From CAKOSP01 sp964370755 (GTDB taxonomy: Bacteria; Bacillota_I; Bacilli_A; RF39; UBA660): 46,407 bases of DNA. Made by a program: the position numbers and the translations under genes. The stretch spans positions 1-46,407 of the forward strand of contig CAYJKL010000009.1 in NCBI GenBank assembly GCA_964370755.1, written 5' to 3'. This document shows positions 24,770 through 34,534 of the stretch, in pieces (position 1 is the stretch's first letter; each line of letters opens with the position of its first letter). The notes beneath the pieces were generated by a model. The model made no database searches. It worked only from the letters and a program-made list of their open reading frames with translations, and was not told the origin of the DNA.

Positions 24770-24885
24770 AATGATTCACCTGTAGGTATTTCAACAATTA
24801 TATTAGAATCCTCTAAAGCATCATTTAAAAAATCATCATTTACATCAAAAACATCTTGATTTTGAACATTTATTTCCTTTTCCAT
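24766..24885 (-). CDS. 39-residue acidic protein coupled to the CHAP hydrolase
   Basis: Small gene with AGGTGATATT ribosome site and ATG at 24883-24885; product begins MEKEINVQNQDVFDVNDDFL and ends EIPTGESL. It is strongly acidic, with no membrane helix, so it is not a holin. The stop overlaps the CHAP start (ATGA), showing that the two are made together. Possible roles are inhibitor, chaperone or leader-like partner of the hydrolase; none can be shown from sequence. Confidence 0.7.
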   Translation of the reverse strand: MEKEINVQNQDVFDVNDDFLNDALEDSNIIVEIPTGESL

Positions 24886-24948
24886 AATATCACCTACTAA
24901 ATTATATGTAAGCAAAAAAATTATGACTAAACTAAAAACCAGTTTCTA

Positions 24949-24977
24949 TTGACTTTAATATATATCTATTGTAAAGT
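24949..24977 (+). promoter_or_regulatory. Promoter of the AI-2E family gene
   Basis: TTGACT, 17-bp spacer, TAAAGT, then AAAAGGAG before the ATG. The -35 is good, the -10 is weak. Confidence 0.5.
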
Positions 24978-25004
24978 TATATTATATATAAAAAGGAGTT
25001 GCAA

Positions 25005-26159
25005 ATGAAAACAATATTTAATTTAAACGAAAAAGAAAAAAGCATACTTAAAATAGTAGCGCTATCCACAATTATCATATGTGTAATAATCGGAATAATA
25101 TTTTACTACAACAATGTATCAACTATAATAGGAGATTTATTTAGTATATTAGCCCCATTTTTTGTAGGTTTTGTACTAGCATACATATTATATAGACCAA
25201 TGGTAGTTTTTGAAAGAATGCTCTCAAAAACAAAAATAAAAAAAGGAAAACGAAACCTAGCCATACTAATCACATTCTTACTTTTTGGGGTAATATTATC
25301 ACTATTTATAAGTATAATAATCCCAGAACTAATTTCAAGTAGTTTTAATATTATAGACCAAATAACTAATAACTATGATGAATATCAAAACATACTTACT
25401 AGTACCCTTTATGATTTAGGAATAAAAGAAACACAAATAACAGAATTCACATTAATGCTAGAATCTTATTTATCAACAATAGTAAGTTACATACCAACTG
25501 CTCTAGACGCACTTGTAGATTTCATTGCAAGTCTAACAAGTACAATAACAGCTGCAGTAATTGGTTTTATAGTATCAATATATATGTTAGCAAATAAAGA
25601 AACATTAATGATGCAACTTAAGAGAGTAAATTATGCACTATTCAGTAAAAAAATAGCAGAAAAAAATTCCAAAATTTTAGCACTTAGTAATAAAATTTAC
25701 GGTTCATTTATAATTGGTCAATTAACAGTATCTCTAATACTAGGAATTATATGTTTCTTACTAATGACAATATTCGGAATTGAAAATGCTATACTAATAA
25801 GTGTTGTAGTAGGTTTTACTAATATAATACCATACATTGGTCCATATATTGGAGCAATACCAAGTACATTAATCATATTAACTACTAACCCAGGACATGC
25901 AATAATATTTGTAATTATAGTAATATTCGTTCAACAACTAGACAACACATTAATATCACCAAGAATTGTTGGAAGCAACGTTGGTCTTACACCAATTTGG
26001 GTAATGTTTGCGCTTATAGTTTGTGGTGGATTATTTGGTCTACCTGGATTAATAATCGGAACACCAACATTTGCTATTGTATATACTTTAATTGGAGAAA
26101 AAATAGACACAATACTAAAAAATAAAAACTTAGATGAATTAAGAATCAAAAAAAAATAG
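25005..26159 (+). CDS. AI-2E family transporter
   Basis: 384 residues from the ATG at 25005, which lies 6 nt after AAGGAG; a TTG two codons upstream is on the ribosome site. About eight membrane helices with the family motifs PFFVGFVLAYILYRPM near the start, and GFTNIIPYIGPYIGAIP, QQLDNTLISPRIVGSNVGL and GGLFGLPGLIIGTP in the second half. Members export the quorum signal AI-2 or act as Na+(Li+)/H+ antiporters; the substrate here is unknown. One of three plus-strand genes, monocistronic, with a weak terminator-like AAGA/TCTT hairpin near 26165-26192. Confidence 0.9.
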   Translation: MKTIFNLNEKEKSILKIVALSTIIICVIIGIIFYYNNVSTIIGDLFSILAPFFVGFVLAYILYRPMVVFERMLSKTKIKKGKRNLAILITFLLFGVILSLFISIIIPELISSSFNIIDQITNNYDEYQNILTSTLYDLGIKETQITEFTLMLESYLSTIVSYIPTALDALVDFIASLTSTITAAVIGFIVSIYMLANKETLMMQLKRVNYALFSKKIAEKNSKILALSNKIYGSFIIGQLTVSLILGIICFLLMTIFGIENAILISVVVGFTNIIPYIGPYIGAIPSTLIILTTNPGHAIIFVIIVIFVQQLDNTLISPRIVGSNVGLTPIWVMFALIVCGGLFGLPGLIIGTPTFAIVYTLIGEKIDTILKNKNLDELRIKKK

Positions 26160-26197
26160 TTAAAAGAAAAAGATGAAAGTCTTCTTTTTTTATGCAC

Positions 26198-26227
26198 AAA
26201 AAAAAGGAAACAACAAATTTCCTTTTT
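26198..26227. terminator. Terminator for the zinc-ribbon gene, possibly bidirectional
   Basis: Perfect 10-bp stem AAAAAGGAAA/TTTCCTTTTT (26201-26210, 26218-26227) with 7-nt loop; T tract on the minus strand. Confidence 0.8.
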
Positions 26228-26244
26228 CAAATAAACCATTTATA

Positions 26245-26421
26245 TTAGTTATCTCTTCTATTATTATTATTTCTAGCAGCTTTTTTTGCATCCCTACAAG
26301 CTTTACATCTTTTAGGTTCTTCAGCAAAACCGCGTTCAGCGTAAAATTCTTGTTCACGTACTGTGAATGCGAATTCAGTACCACAGTCTTTACATTTAAT
26401 AGTTTTGTCTTGTTTTTCCAT
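26245..26421 (-). CDS. Zinc-ribbon protein, 58 residues
   Basis: A small gene with AGGAGG before the ATG at 26419-26421. The product starts MEKQDKTIKCKDCGTEF and carries two CxxC pairs (C10/C13 and C39/C42, in KRCKACRDAKK), a probable treble-clef or zinc-ribbon (zf-trcl type). The C-terminus is basic and Asn/Arg-rich (RNNNNRRDN), which suggests nucleic-acid binding. Proteins of this kind are widespread in Firmicutes, function unknown. Confidence 0.85.
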   Translation of the reverse strand: MEKQDKTIKCKDCGTEFAFTVREQEFYAERGFAEEPKRCKACRDAKKAARNNNNRRDN

Positions 26422-26561
26422 GATTTACCTCCTTTTATTTAAATTACATTATTCTTCTAAAAAAAGATAAAAAATTTAAACCATCTATAGATTAACACAT
26501 TATAGACTAGAATTCAACCAAATTTAGGCAATTTCTTATAAATTAGTAAAATAATAGTAAA

Positions 26562-29500
26562 TTATTCCTCAGTTATAGACAATAAATCGATAATATCGCT
26601 TTCATCTAACTTAGAAAAAGCTGCTTCATCAATATTCTCACTATCAATTAAAGTATCATTAAGAACTTTTTTCTTATTCTGAAGTTCAATAATTTTCTCT
26701 TCAATCGTACCATTACACACAAGTTTAACAACTTCAACTTTATTTTTTTGACCAATTCTATGCGCTCTATCAGTTGCTTGATTTTCAGCTTGTGGATTCC
26801 ACCATAAATCTAAATGAATAACAACATCAGCACTAGTTAAATTAAGCCCAGTTCCACCGGCTTTAAGAGTAATCAAAAATACATTCGTATCATCTTTATT
26901 AAATGCATCAACTCTCTGTGTTCTTTCTTTACTACTAACAGATCCATCAATAACATAATTAGAAACTCCATCATTATCAAGTTTACCTTTTAATATCTCA
27001 AGAGCAGATTTAAAAGAAGTAAATATAAGTATCTTATGATTATTATCTATATAATTTTTAACCATATTAACTATCTCTTCCATTTTAATAGACTCTCCAT
27101 CATAACTATCAAAAACTAAAGTTGGCTCAACACATATTTGTCTAAGCCTTGTTAAAAGTTGTAAAATTTTAAATCTTGCTTTAAGAAAACCTTCTTTTTC
27201 AATTAGTTCTTCAAACTCTTCTCTACTCTTCTTAACTTGCATCGCATAAACTTTTTTCTGTTTCTCAGGCAAATCTAAATAAATAACATTTTCAAACTTT
27301 TCTGGTAAATCATTAAGAACATCTTTTTTTCTTCTTCTTAAAATGAACGGATTTATTATTTTTTGTAAAAGAGCAAGTTTATCATGTGCATCTTCATCAA
27401 TATCTTTAAAATTAAATTTACTACTAAACCTACTTAAATTATTTAAAAAACCTGGCATTATAAAGTCAAATATACTCCAAACTTCAAGCACCGAATTTTC
27501 AACAGGGGTACCAGTTAATGCTATTTTAACTTTACTATTAAGATTTTTAAGCGCAAGACTAATTCCAGCTTTAGGATTCTTAATATTTTGTGCTTCATCT
27601 ATTATAATAAGCTCAAAATCTTTCTTTTCATATATATCAGCATCTTGTCTTAACATACCATAAGTAGTAATCATAATATTAGCTTTACTTTCTAGTTTAG
27701 AAATTCTTTCTTGTTTACTACCAGCAACAACCAAATAACTAAGTTCAGGACCAAACATATCAAACTCTTTTTTCCAGTTATATATAAGAGCAGTTGGAGC
27801 TACAATTAAAATCTTTGCATCCTTTTTCTCTTTTATAACATTTTTAATAAACATAATTGTTTGAATAGTTTTACCTAGACCCATTTCATCCGCAAGTATA
27901 CCACCAAATTCACTTTTATAAATATTATAAAGCCACTTAACACCAGTCTTTTGATAATCTCTTAAAATATTAAAATCTTTTTCCTCTATACTTACATCAC
28001 AATCTTTATACTTATTAAAATTATTAATAAAATTATCAAACATATTATCAGTCTTAACAATATCATAATCCTTAACACTATCAAGATATAAAGCCCTATA
28101 CTTAGGTATTACACCAGCAATATCATAAACATCAAGTGACTCCATAACCTCTTTAAGCTCATTTAAAGCTTTATTATCAGTATCAATAATTTTTCCATTT
28201 TTAAGTTTATAATACTTTTCTTTCTTCGTCATGCTGTCAAAAAGTTTACTTAATTCTTTATCATCAATAGCACCCAACTCAAAATTATAAGTCATGATAT
28301 TATCAGTTCCAATTGAAAACTGTGAACTTATTGAATTATTCTTAAGCATACCACCTTTTTTAAATTTATTAGTGGTAAAAATTTCATAACTATCATCAAG
28401 TTTATTTATACCTTCTTCAAAAAAATAAACCATATCACCAAGCTTAGTAATAACAAGTTTTTTCTCATGTTGTTCAAAACAAAAATCTCTTAAATCTCTA
28501 ATTACATCATCTTCAAATTCTTCATTTCTATAAGACTTTGCTTCATCATAATAATTTACTTCAGTATCACCATATTTAAAACACACATCACATAACACAT
28601 CATCTTTATAATCAAAATAAAGTTTGACTACTGGATTAATTAACTTGAATTTATCTTTAATTTGTTCATCAACAACTACATTTTCAGAAACATTTTTAAA
28701 TATTTTCTTATTAAAGTTAACAGCTTTCTCTTCATCTAAAACCAAACTATTTACATTATTATGATCCATCGCTCGAAGTACTTCACTAATTTTTTCAGGT
28801 AAAACACAAAGCCCTTTATCAAAGTAATATCTAAAATCTTCTCCCAAAAAAGGAATATCATTTAAATTAAAATCAATTTTATAATTACTTCCTTCTTTTA
28901 AAATATTAACGCCAACCGGATTTTCTTCTTTAACACCATAAGATAATCCATAACCCTCAACTTCAAAAGTTTTATCCTTTAAATAACCAAGTAAATTATG
29001 AAGTTTAATATCGTCAAGTAAAGCATACTTTTCATCATAATAATTACCTGTTGAAATTAAATCTCTATACACTTTATATATTGCTTCATCTTCTTTATTA
29101 AAATAATGTTTAGCGCCATCAAATGAAAAATTATTACCAAAGTTAACAATTCCATTCTTATTATCAAAAACTCTATTAAAATTCCAACACTTATTAGACA
29201 TCAAATAAAGTTTATTAATTCCAATTTTAATTTTAAAAATTACATCATCATACTTTCCAAATGATAAAACAGGAACAAGTTTAAGTTCAATTCTATCACT
29301 AGATAGATTATTACTAAGTAATTCTTCATAAATTTTTAAAGACTTATCTTCATCAGTAATCTCTTCTTCATCCAATACTTTCTCATAATAATTAGCAATT
29401 ACAGCTCCCACATGTTTACATTTCTTAGTCCTTTTAAAAACATCACACCCACAAGACATACCTACAATTTCTTTTTCTAAATTGAAATTTAAAACAACTT

Positions 29501-29675
29501 CATAAAATTTAGAATTAAAATCTTTTACTTCATAACAACTGACAGAATCATATTCATACTCATCAGCAAATATATTTTTAACTCTACTTTTATCAAATTT
29601 AATAAGCTCACTATAAATATAAAATCCAAAATGATTTATTAATCTTGTTTCAGCATCCTTACTTAATTTAATCAT
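26562..29675 (-). CDS. SNF2-family helicase with N-terminal SWIM zinc finger
   Basis: 1037 residues. A SWIM finger lies at residues 75-88 (C75-G-C77 ... C86-K-H88), followed by a long SNF2-associated region to about 560. The SNF2 ATPase core runs from about 565 (DYQKTGVKWLYNIYKS), with Walker A DEMGLGKT at 596-603, DEAQ at 693-696, LTGTPVENS, and the second RecA lobe with ILIFTSFKSALEIL, TLKAGGTGLNLTSAD and QATDRAHRIGQ. It uses ATP to move along or remodel DNA-protein or RNA polymerase complexes, as do RapA/HepA-like proteins; exact role unknown. Single gene with extended -10 TGGTATACT and GAGGGTG ribosome site. Confidence 0.94.
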   Translation of the reverse strand: MIKLSKDAETRLINHFGFYIYSELIKFDKSRVKNIFADEYEYDSVSCYEVKDFNSKFYEVVLNFNLEKEIVGMSCGCDVFKRTKKCKHVGAVIANYYEKVLDEEEITDEDKSLKIYEELLSNNLSSDRIELKLVPVLSFGKYDDVIFKIKIGINKLYLMSNKCWNFNRVFDNKNGIVNFGNNFSFDGAKHYFNKEDEAIYKVYRDLISTGNYYDEKYALLDDIKLHNLLGYLKDKTFEVEGYGLSYGVKEENPVGVNILKEGSNYKIDFNLNDIPFLGEDFRYYFDKGLCVLPEKISEVLRAMDHNNVNSLVLDEEKAVNFNKKIFKNVSENVVVDEQIKDKFKLINPVVKLYFDYKDDVLCDVCFKYGDTEVNYYDEAKSYRNEEFEDDVIRDLRDFCFEQHEKKLVITKLGDMVYFFEEGINKLDDSYEIFTTNKFKKGGMLKNNSISSQFSIGTDNIMTYNFELGAIDDKELSKLFDSMTKKEKYYKLKNGKIIDTDNKALNELKEVMESLDVYDIAGVIPKYRALYLDSVKDYDIVKTDNMFDNFINNFNKYKDCDVSIEEKDFNILRDYQKTGVKWLYNIYKSEFGGILADEMGLGKTIQTIMFIKNVIKEKKDAKILIVAPTALIYNWKKEFDMFGPELSYLVVAGSKQERISKLESKANIMITTYGMLRQDADIYEKKDFELIIIDEAQNIKNPKAGISLALKNLNSKVKIALTGTPVENSVLEVWSIFDFIMPGFLNNLSRFSSKFNFKDIDEDAHDKLALLQKIINPFILRRRKKDVLNDLPEKFENVIYLDLPEKQKKVYAMQVKKSREEFEELIEKEGFLKARFKILQLLTRLRQICVEPTLVFDSYDGESIKMEEIVNMVKNYIDNNHKILIFTSFKSALEILKGKLDNDGVSNYVIDGSVSSKERTQRVDAFNKDDTNVFLITLKAGGTGLNLTSADVVIHLDLWWNPQAENQATDRAHRIGQKNKVEVVKLVCNGTIEEKIIELQNKKKVLNDTLIDSENIDEAAFSKLDESDIIDLLSITEE

Positions 29676-29696
29676 AACACCCTCGTTTCACACTAT

Positions 29697-29705
29697 AGTA
29701 TACCA
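29697..29705 (-). promoter_or_regulatory. Extended -10 promoter of the SNF2 gene
   Basis: TGGTATACT on the minus strand, about 21 nt before the ATG, ahead of GAGGGTG. Confidence 0.5.
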
Positions 29706-29740
29706 CAAAAACAAATAAAATTGTAATTATAACGAAAATA

Positions 29741-29763
29741 AAAAAGTACTAATTAAATAGTAC
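29741..29763 (-). terminator. Terminator of the ABC transporter operon
   Basis: GTACTA/TAGTAC stem (29758-29763 and 29746-29751), 6-nt loop, T tract on the minus strand, 6 nt past the stop of the second transporter. Confidence 0.85.
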
Positions 29764-29769
29764 AATCTT

Positions 29770-32157
29770 TTATTCAATATCATGTCTTGCAAGAATATAA
29801 GCAGGTCTTTTTCTAATAGTACCAAACACAGGTAATAAACCAAACACAATATTAATTATAAACACAAAAATTAAACTAGCTAAAATTATCAAATTACTTG
29901 TATCAACAAAACTGTTAATAAACTCAACATTTCGTAAAATATAAGTCATAATAATTAAACCAGGTATATTAACAAGTATCGTTATAGCAATAATCTCACT
30001 TGCAAACATTTTATAAACATCACTTTTCTTAACACCTATTGCTCTATAAATACCTACTTCTTTTACTCTAGATAAAAATGATGCTCTAACAATTAAAAAT
30101 ATTTGAATAACAGAAATTCCTAAAGTAATAGCAGCTATAATTGTAATTTGTGTAATATTTTCTTCTCTAGATATAACAAAACTATTTTCAGCAGCAACAT
30201 AAGAATCAATTGCGTTAATATTCATATTTTTAAGATCATCAATAACAGAAGATTTATCCATAGAGTACACAGTTAATTTATTAGTCTCTTTAAATAACTT
30301 ATAATATAAAGTATCACTATTAACAAAAAAATTATTATTAAATTCGTTATTATCAAAATAACCAACAATTGTATAATCAACATTTTCTAAAGAAAAAATA
30401 TTATTGTTTTTGTACTGTTCTTTAAAATTAGAATGCAAAATTATTTCATAATTATTTTCAGGCATTCGTCCACTCTCTAGAATTATATTATTAGAGTAAG
30501 CAGCATAATTTAAAAATAGTTCACTTCCTCCACTATTTGCTATAGAAAATAAATTAGGAATACTATTTTCATCGACATAAAGAGAAACATTATTTCCATC
30601 ATATACACCAGAAATAGTGTACTCTAAAAATTCACTATTACTTTGCATAGGCGACCCAAAACTAATACCAATAAAATCTTCATAACTAACTACACCAACC
30701 ATCTTAAAGTCAGGTGAATTTTCTATTAAGTTATCAATATAATATTTATCTATTAATACCTCATTAGGATTACTAGGCATATTACCAGCAATAATTTTAT
30801 CTTCAGAAACCAAACTAAGCGGAGCAATAGATAAATTAAATTGTGAATAAAATTGAACTTGTGAAAATTTCTCTAAAAATACATCCATTGAAAGATTTCC
30901 ACCATACGGAAGAGCTAGTAAAACATTTTCATTCAAAGTAATATTATCATAAGAAGCAGAACTAACATTAGTAGTAGCAGTTACATTATTTCTATCTTGA
31001 CTTAAAAAATCTTTTTCTTCATATTTATTAATACCAACAATAGCACCAAATGCAAAAAGTGTAAAAGCAGACGAAACAAAGAATCCAATGAGTAAAACTT
31101 TACGAATAAAAGTATACTTAAAGACCTTAGCAAAACCATTTTTAATAAATGTAAAAGGATTAAATATAGAACTATATTTCTTCTTATTATCGCTTATTAC
31201 ACCATCAAGTGTAAAATGAAACTCTAAAAGTTCTTTTTTACTAAGCTTTTTATAATGATCGTCAATAAACTCAATACTAGAGTGCTCATCAACAACTTCA
31301 ATTTTTTGAGAACTTTTAATATAAATATTTCCATTTTTAACAACTACATCAAACTCAAGCTTATCATCATTATTATTATAAATATTTATATCATAATTAT
31401 CTCTACTTATATGCTCGATAACATCAAAATCTTTTAAGTAAACATTATTATCAATTACATAATCTAAATCATCTATTTCTTTATTAAGTTCATCCGAAAC
31501 AATTTTTCCATCTTCTAGTGAAACAATTCTAGTTGCATAAAACTTAGCAAGAGACTTTTCATGAGTAACTAAAACAACCAATCTATCTTTAGCAATAGAT
31601 GAAATAATTTTCATTATTTCAAGAGAATTTCTAGAATCAAGATTCCCCGTTGGTTCATCTGCTAAAATTATATCAGGATTTTTAACAAGTGCTCTAGCAA
31701 TCGCAACTCTTTGTCTTTCACCACCTGAAAGCATATAACTAGGTCTTCTCCTATATCTATACATTCCAACTTTTTCTAAAACAAAGTTAACTCTTTTTTC
31801 TCTTTCCTTCTTATTTTTAACACCAATCATCTTAAGAACAATTTCTACATTTTCAAAAACAGTTAAATTATTAATTAATTTATAATCTTGAAATATATAA
31901 CCAATATTATTATTTCTAACTTTATCAACTTTGCAAGAAAACTTACTAGAAATTAACATATCATTTACGTAAACTTTACCTTTTTTAGGTTTATCAAGTC
32001 CACCGATAATATTAAGAAGAGTTGTTTTTCCACAACCACTAGGTCCAAGGAGTGCAACTAACCCATTTTTAGGTAATTCAAGTGATATATTATCAACTGC
32101 TTTAACCTTATTATTTCCACTTTTAAAATACTTGGAAACTTTACAAATTTTTATCAT
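29770..32157 (-). CDS. Fused ABC ATPase-FtsX permease (MacB-like exporter half)
   Basis: 795 residues from the ATG at 32155-32157, after GAGGAGG; an earlier in-frame start is inside that site. Residues 1-225 are an ABC ATPase with Walker A GPSGCGKTT, signature LSGGERQRVAIARAL and Walker B IILADEPTGNLDS. A linker follows, then one membrane helix near 350-372, a large outside domain and three C-terminal FtsX-type helices (about 680-785), including the REVGIYRAIGVKKSDVYKMF coupling motif. It is 1 nt after the first transporter, with which it likely pairs. Likely exports or senses peptides or lipids. Confidence 0.9.
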   Translation of the reverse strand: MIKICKVSKYFKSGNNKVKAVDNISLELPKNGLVALLGPSGCGKTTLLNIIGGLDKPKKGKVYVNDMLISSKFSCKVDKVRNNNIGYIFQDYKLINNLTVFENVEIVLKMIGVKNKKEREKRVNFVLEKVGMYRYRRRPSYMLSGGERQRVAIARALVKNPDIILADEPTGNLDSRNSLEIMKIISSIAKDRLVVLVTHEKSLAKFYATRIVSLEDGKIVSDELNKEIDDLDYVIDNNVYLKDFDVIEHISRDNYDINIYNNNDDKLEFDVVVKNGNIYIKSSQKIEVVDEHSSIEFIDDHYKKLSKKELLEFHFTLDGVISDNKKKYSSIFNPFTFIKNGFAKVFKYTFIRKVLLIGFFVSSAFTLFAFGAIVGINKYEEKDFLSQDRNNVTATTNVSSASYDNITLNENVLLALPYGGNLSMDVFLEKFSQVQFYSQFNLSIAPLSLVSEDKIIAGNMPSNPNEVLIDKYYIDNLIENSPDFKMVGVVSYEDFIGISFGSPMQSNSEFLEYTISGVYDGNNVSLYVDENSIPNLFSIANSGGSELFLNYAAYSNNIILESGRMPENNYEIILHSNFKEQYKNNNIFSLENVDYTIVGYFDNNEFNNNFFVNSDTLYYKLFKETNKLTVYSMDKSSVIDDLKNMNINAIDSYVAAENSFVISREENITQITIIAAITLGISVIQIFLIVRASFLSRVKEVGIYRAIGVKKSDVYKMFASEIIAITILVNIPGLIIMTYILRNVEFINSFVDTSNLIILASLIFVFIINIVFGLLPVFGTIRKRPAYILARHDIE

Positions 32158-32158
32158 A

Positions 32159-34315
32159 TTAAGCCTCCTCATTAAGTGTTGTTATAACACTATTTTTAAA
32201 CAATTTTAAACTAAAACGCACACTTATTAAAAAACTCATAACAATCATTATTAAATATAAAATAAGATAATGATTAAACGTTATATACTCGTTTATATCT
32301 TTTAAAAACTGTAAATCAAAATAACTTACATGAGCAGCAGCAACAACTGTGAAAAAAGCTAGTGAAGAAACAACAAATAATTCTCCAATTAACAAAGTTC
32401 TAGCAATATTCATAGTACCACCTAATATTCTAACAGTAGAAAAATAAACATTTCTAGATTTTAAAATCAGCTTAACTACAAAGTAAGAAATAAAAAATAA
32501 AATAAATATAATCACAAGAGTTAACAAATTATTAAAAACAACAAATGCTGAATCACCATAATCAGATACTAATGAATCTCTAAGGGAAAAAGGAATATAA
32601 CCTAAACTTTCAAGTTCTAAAAGTGTATCATCTAAAAGCTTTAAATCTTCAACGTAAATACTAGTTTGAAAATTATTAGTTCTGTAAATATTTAAATAAT
32701 CTTCTTTATTTAAAAATATAGAAGTATATGCCACATCAGAACTCTCAGCACCATAATATTTATAATTATATTCATTTACATAACCAGCTATATTATAACT
32801 AGTGGTAACTTCTTCATACATATCACTTCTTGAAAAAGTCAAACTTTTACCAACACATTTTTCACAAACAGCGCTTCCTACATAAACACTACCCTGTGGG
32901 ATATTTTGTCCAATAACAAAGTTATAATAATTATAACTATTCTCACCTTCAATACTGATTTCAAATGAACCATTCATGCTATTCATAATATTTAAAACAG
33001 ATATATATTCTAACGTCTCTGAAGAATGATAAATTTCAGAATCATACTCATCAGTAATTACAATACCCGCTAACACAAACTTTCCAAAAAGATTCATGTA
33101 ATCACCTTCTAAAACAAAGCTCTCACCTATAAGTGTTTCAGGGTCATAAGGTAAATAATCAAGTGATGAATAAATCAAAAATTCATTACTATTAACAGGC
33201 ATATTTCCATAATCAAGTGTATAATCAAAATCTTTAATATTATTAATCATACCATATAAATAAGCATAATCATTATAAATACCATTATAAGTATCTATAA
33301 AAACATCTTTTTCTACTAAAGACTCAACATTATCTAAATTCCTAAGAATTTCATAATCATCTTCATTAAAACTAACTAACCCATCTTTTTTCAAAATAAT
33401 TCTCTCAGGCGAGGTATCACTAAAATAATAATTATAACCTGAATTATTTACATAAAATTCTTCTTTTCTATCGTATGCATACTTACTTACTATAGCGACT
33501 GTTAAAAATAAAAAAACTAAAAACAAAAGTACAAACTTAGGAAATACATTAAATGTATTACGCAAAATTAATCTAATTTTATTAAAAAAACCAATCTCTT
33601 TTAAATCAAAATTATTACAAGTAACATCACTTCTACTATCTGACAATTTATCATCACTTATAATTTTTCCATCATGCATTCTAACTTTTCTAGTAACATA
33701 CTTTTCTATTTGTTCATAATTATGAGTAACTACTACCACTAATTTTTCTTTAGAAATATCATATAAAATTTCTAAAACTTCTTTAGCACTTTTACTATCT
33801 AGATTCCCAGTTGGTTCATCTGCAATAATAACAGGTGTATCTTTAGCAAGAGCTCTAGCAATTGCAACTCTTTGCTTTTGACCACCAGAAAGTTTAGAAA
33901 CTTTAGTATTTTTAAACTTAGTTAAACCAACTTTTTCAATTAAATCTAAAACTTTATTTTTACAATCTTTTTTCTTAGCACCACTAAGAAGAAGTACTAA
34001 TTCAACATTTTGATAAACTGTATAACTATTTACCAAATTGAAATTTTGAAAAATATTCCCAATATATTTACGACGATAATTTTCATAATCCTTCTCTGTA
34101 TAATGACTAGTCTCACTATTATTTATATACATTTCTCCATCTTCATAACTATCAAGACCACTAATTACGTTAAGAAGTGTAGACTTTCCACTACCAGACT
34201 CACCTGTAATTGCAACAAACTCACCAATATTAAATTCAATATCTATTTTACTTATACCACTAGCAACAATGCCTTTACTATAATAATATTTAGACACACT
34301 TTTAAGTTTTATCAT
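32159..34315 (-). CDS. Fused ABC ATPase-FtsX permease, first of the pair
   Basis: 718 residues, GGAGG ribosome site. Residues 1-220: Walker A GESGSGKST, signature LSGGQKQRVAIARAL, Walker B VIIADEPTGNLDS. One membrane helix near 255-275 leads into an outside domain of about 320 residues with C..C (AVCEKCVGK), then FtsX-type helices from about 600. It may form a heterodimer with the next gene. MacB-type proteins work as mechanotransmitters across the envelope and often confer resistance to antimicrobial peptides. It follows the sigma-factor gene unit, whose terminator lies between, so it probably has its own promoter (-10 TATAAT near 34340). Confidence 0.9.
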   Translation of the reverse strand: MIKLKSVSKYYYSKGIVASGISKIDIEFNIGEFVAITGESGSGKSTLLNVISGLDSYEDGEMYINNSETSHYTEKDYENYRRKYIGNIFQNFNLVNSYTVYQNVELVLLLSGAKKKDCKNKVLDLIEKVGLTKFKNTKVSKLSGGQKQRVAIARALAKDTPVIIADEPTGNLDSKSAKEVLEILYDISKEKLVVVVTHNYEQIEKYVTRKVRMHDGKIISDDKLSDSRSDVTCNNFDLKEIGFFNKIRLILRNTFNVFPKFVLLFLVFLFLTVAIVSKYAYDRKEEFYVNNSGYNYYFSDTSPERIILKKDGLVSFNEDDYEILRNLDNVESLVEKDVFIDTYNGIYNDYAYLYGMINNIKDFDYTLDYGNMPVNSNEFLIYSSLDYLPYDPETLIGESFVLEGDYMNLFGKFVLAGIVITDEYDSEIYHSSETLEYISVLNIMNSMNGSFEISIEGENSYNYYNFVIGQNIPQGSVYVGSAVCEKCVGKSLTFSRSDMYEEVTTSYNIAGYVNEYNYKYYGAESSDVAYTSIFLNKEDYLNIYRTNNFQTSIYVEDLKLLDDTLLELESLGYIPFSLRDSLVSDYGDSAFVVFNNLLTLVIIFILFFISYFVVKLILKSRNVYFSTVRILGGTMNIARTLLIGELFVVSSLAFFTVVAAAHVSYFDLQFLKDINEYITFNHYLILYLIMIVMSFLISVRFSLKLFKNSVITTLNEEA

Positions 34316-34352
34316 TTAAGCCTCCATCATAATTACATTATACAAAATAAAT

Positions 34353-34378
34353 CAAAAAAAAACTAGCCTAAACTAGTT
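34353..34378 (-). terminator. Terminator overlapping the stop of the 53-residue gene
   Basis: AACTAG/CTAGTT stem (34373-34378 and 34361-34366), 6-nt loop, nine T on the minus strand. The TAG stop (34373-34375) is in the 5' arm of the stem. Confidence 0.88.
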
Positions 34379-34534
34379 AATAATTATTATTAAAATAATT
34401 ATTAAAGAAAACACAAATAAAACACCAATCTTTTTTTTGACGTTCTTCTTATTTAATAGTTTCTTTAATATTACATCCTGCTGAGTTTTAGTAAGATGTA
34501 TCTGATCCAAAGAGCACTTAATGCGCCTGCTCAT
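34373..34534 (-). CDS. 53-residue single-pass membrane protein, candidate minimal anti-sigma factor
   Basis: Small gene whose ATG (34532-34534) overlaps the sigma stop (ATGA). The product starts MSRRIKCSLDQIHLTKTQQD, has an amphipathic, very basic region to residue 36 (VILKKLLNKKNVKKKI) and a single hydrophobic helix GVLFVFSLIIILIIIIN ending at the C-terminus. This layout looks like the cytoplasmic part plus membrane helix of anti-sigma factors, without an outside sensor domain. Overlap with the sigma gene supports a role in holding the sigma at the membrane; that is inference. It could equally be a small membrane adaptor. Confidence 0.7.
   Translation of the reverse strand: MSRRIKCSLDQIHLTKTQQDVILKKLLNKKNVKKKIGVLFVFSLIIILIIIIN

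Noticed and set aside
23948..26159. Prophage hypothesis for the CHAP hydrolase region.
   Set aside because: No capsid, tail, terminase, integrase or attachment site; neighbours are ordinary cellular genes.
26173..26442. Plus-strand frame of 89 codons and a minus-strand frame over the same area.
   Set aside because: Both are shadows of the real 58-residue zinc-ribbon gene at 26245-26421, which has AGGAGG and two CxxC pairs.
34010..34366. Plus-strand frame of 118 codons.
   Set aside because: Antisense to the ATPase part of the first ABC-FtsX gene, Thr/Ile-rich by composition only.
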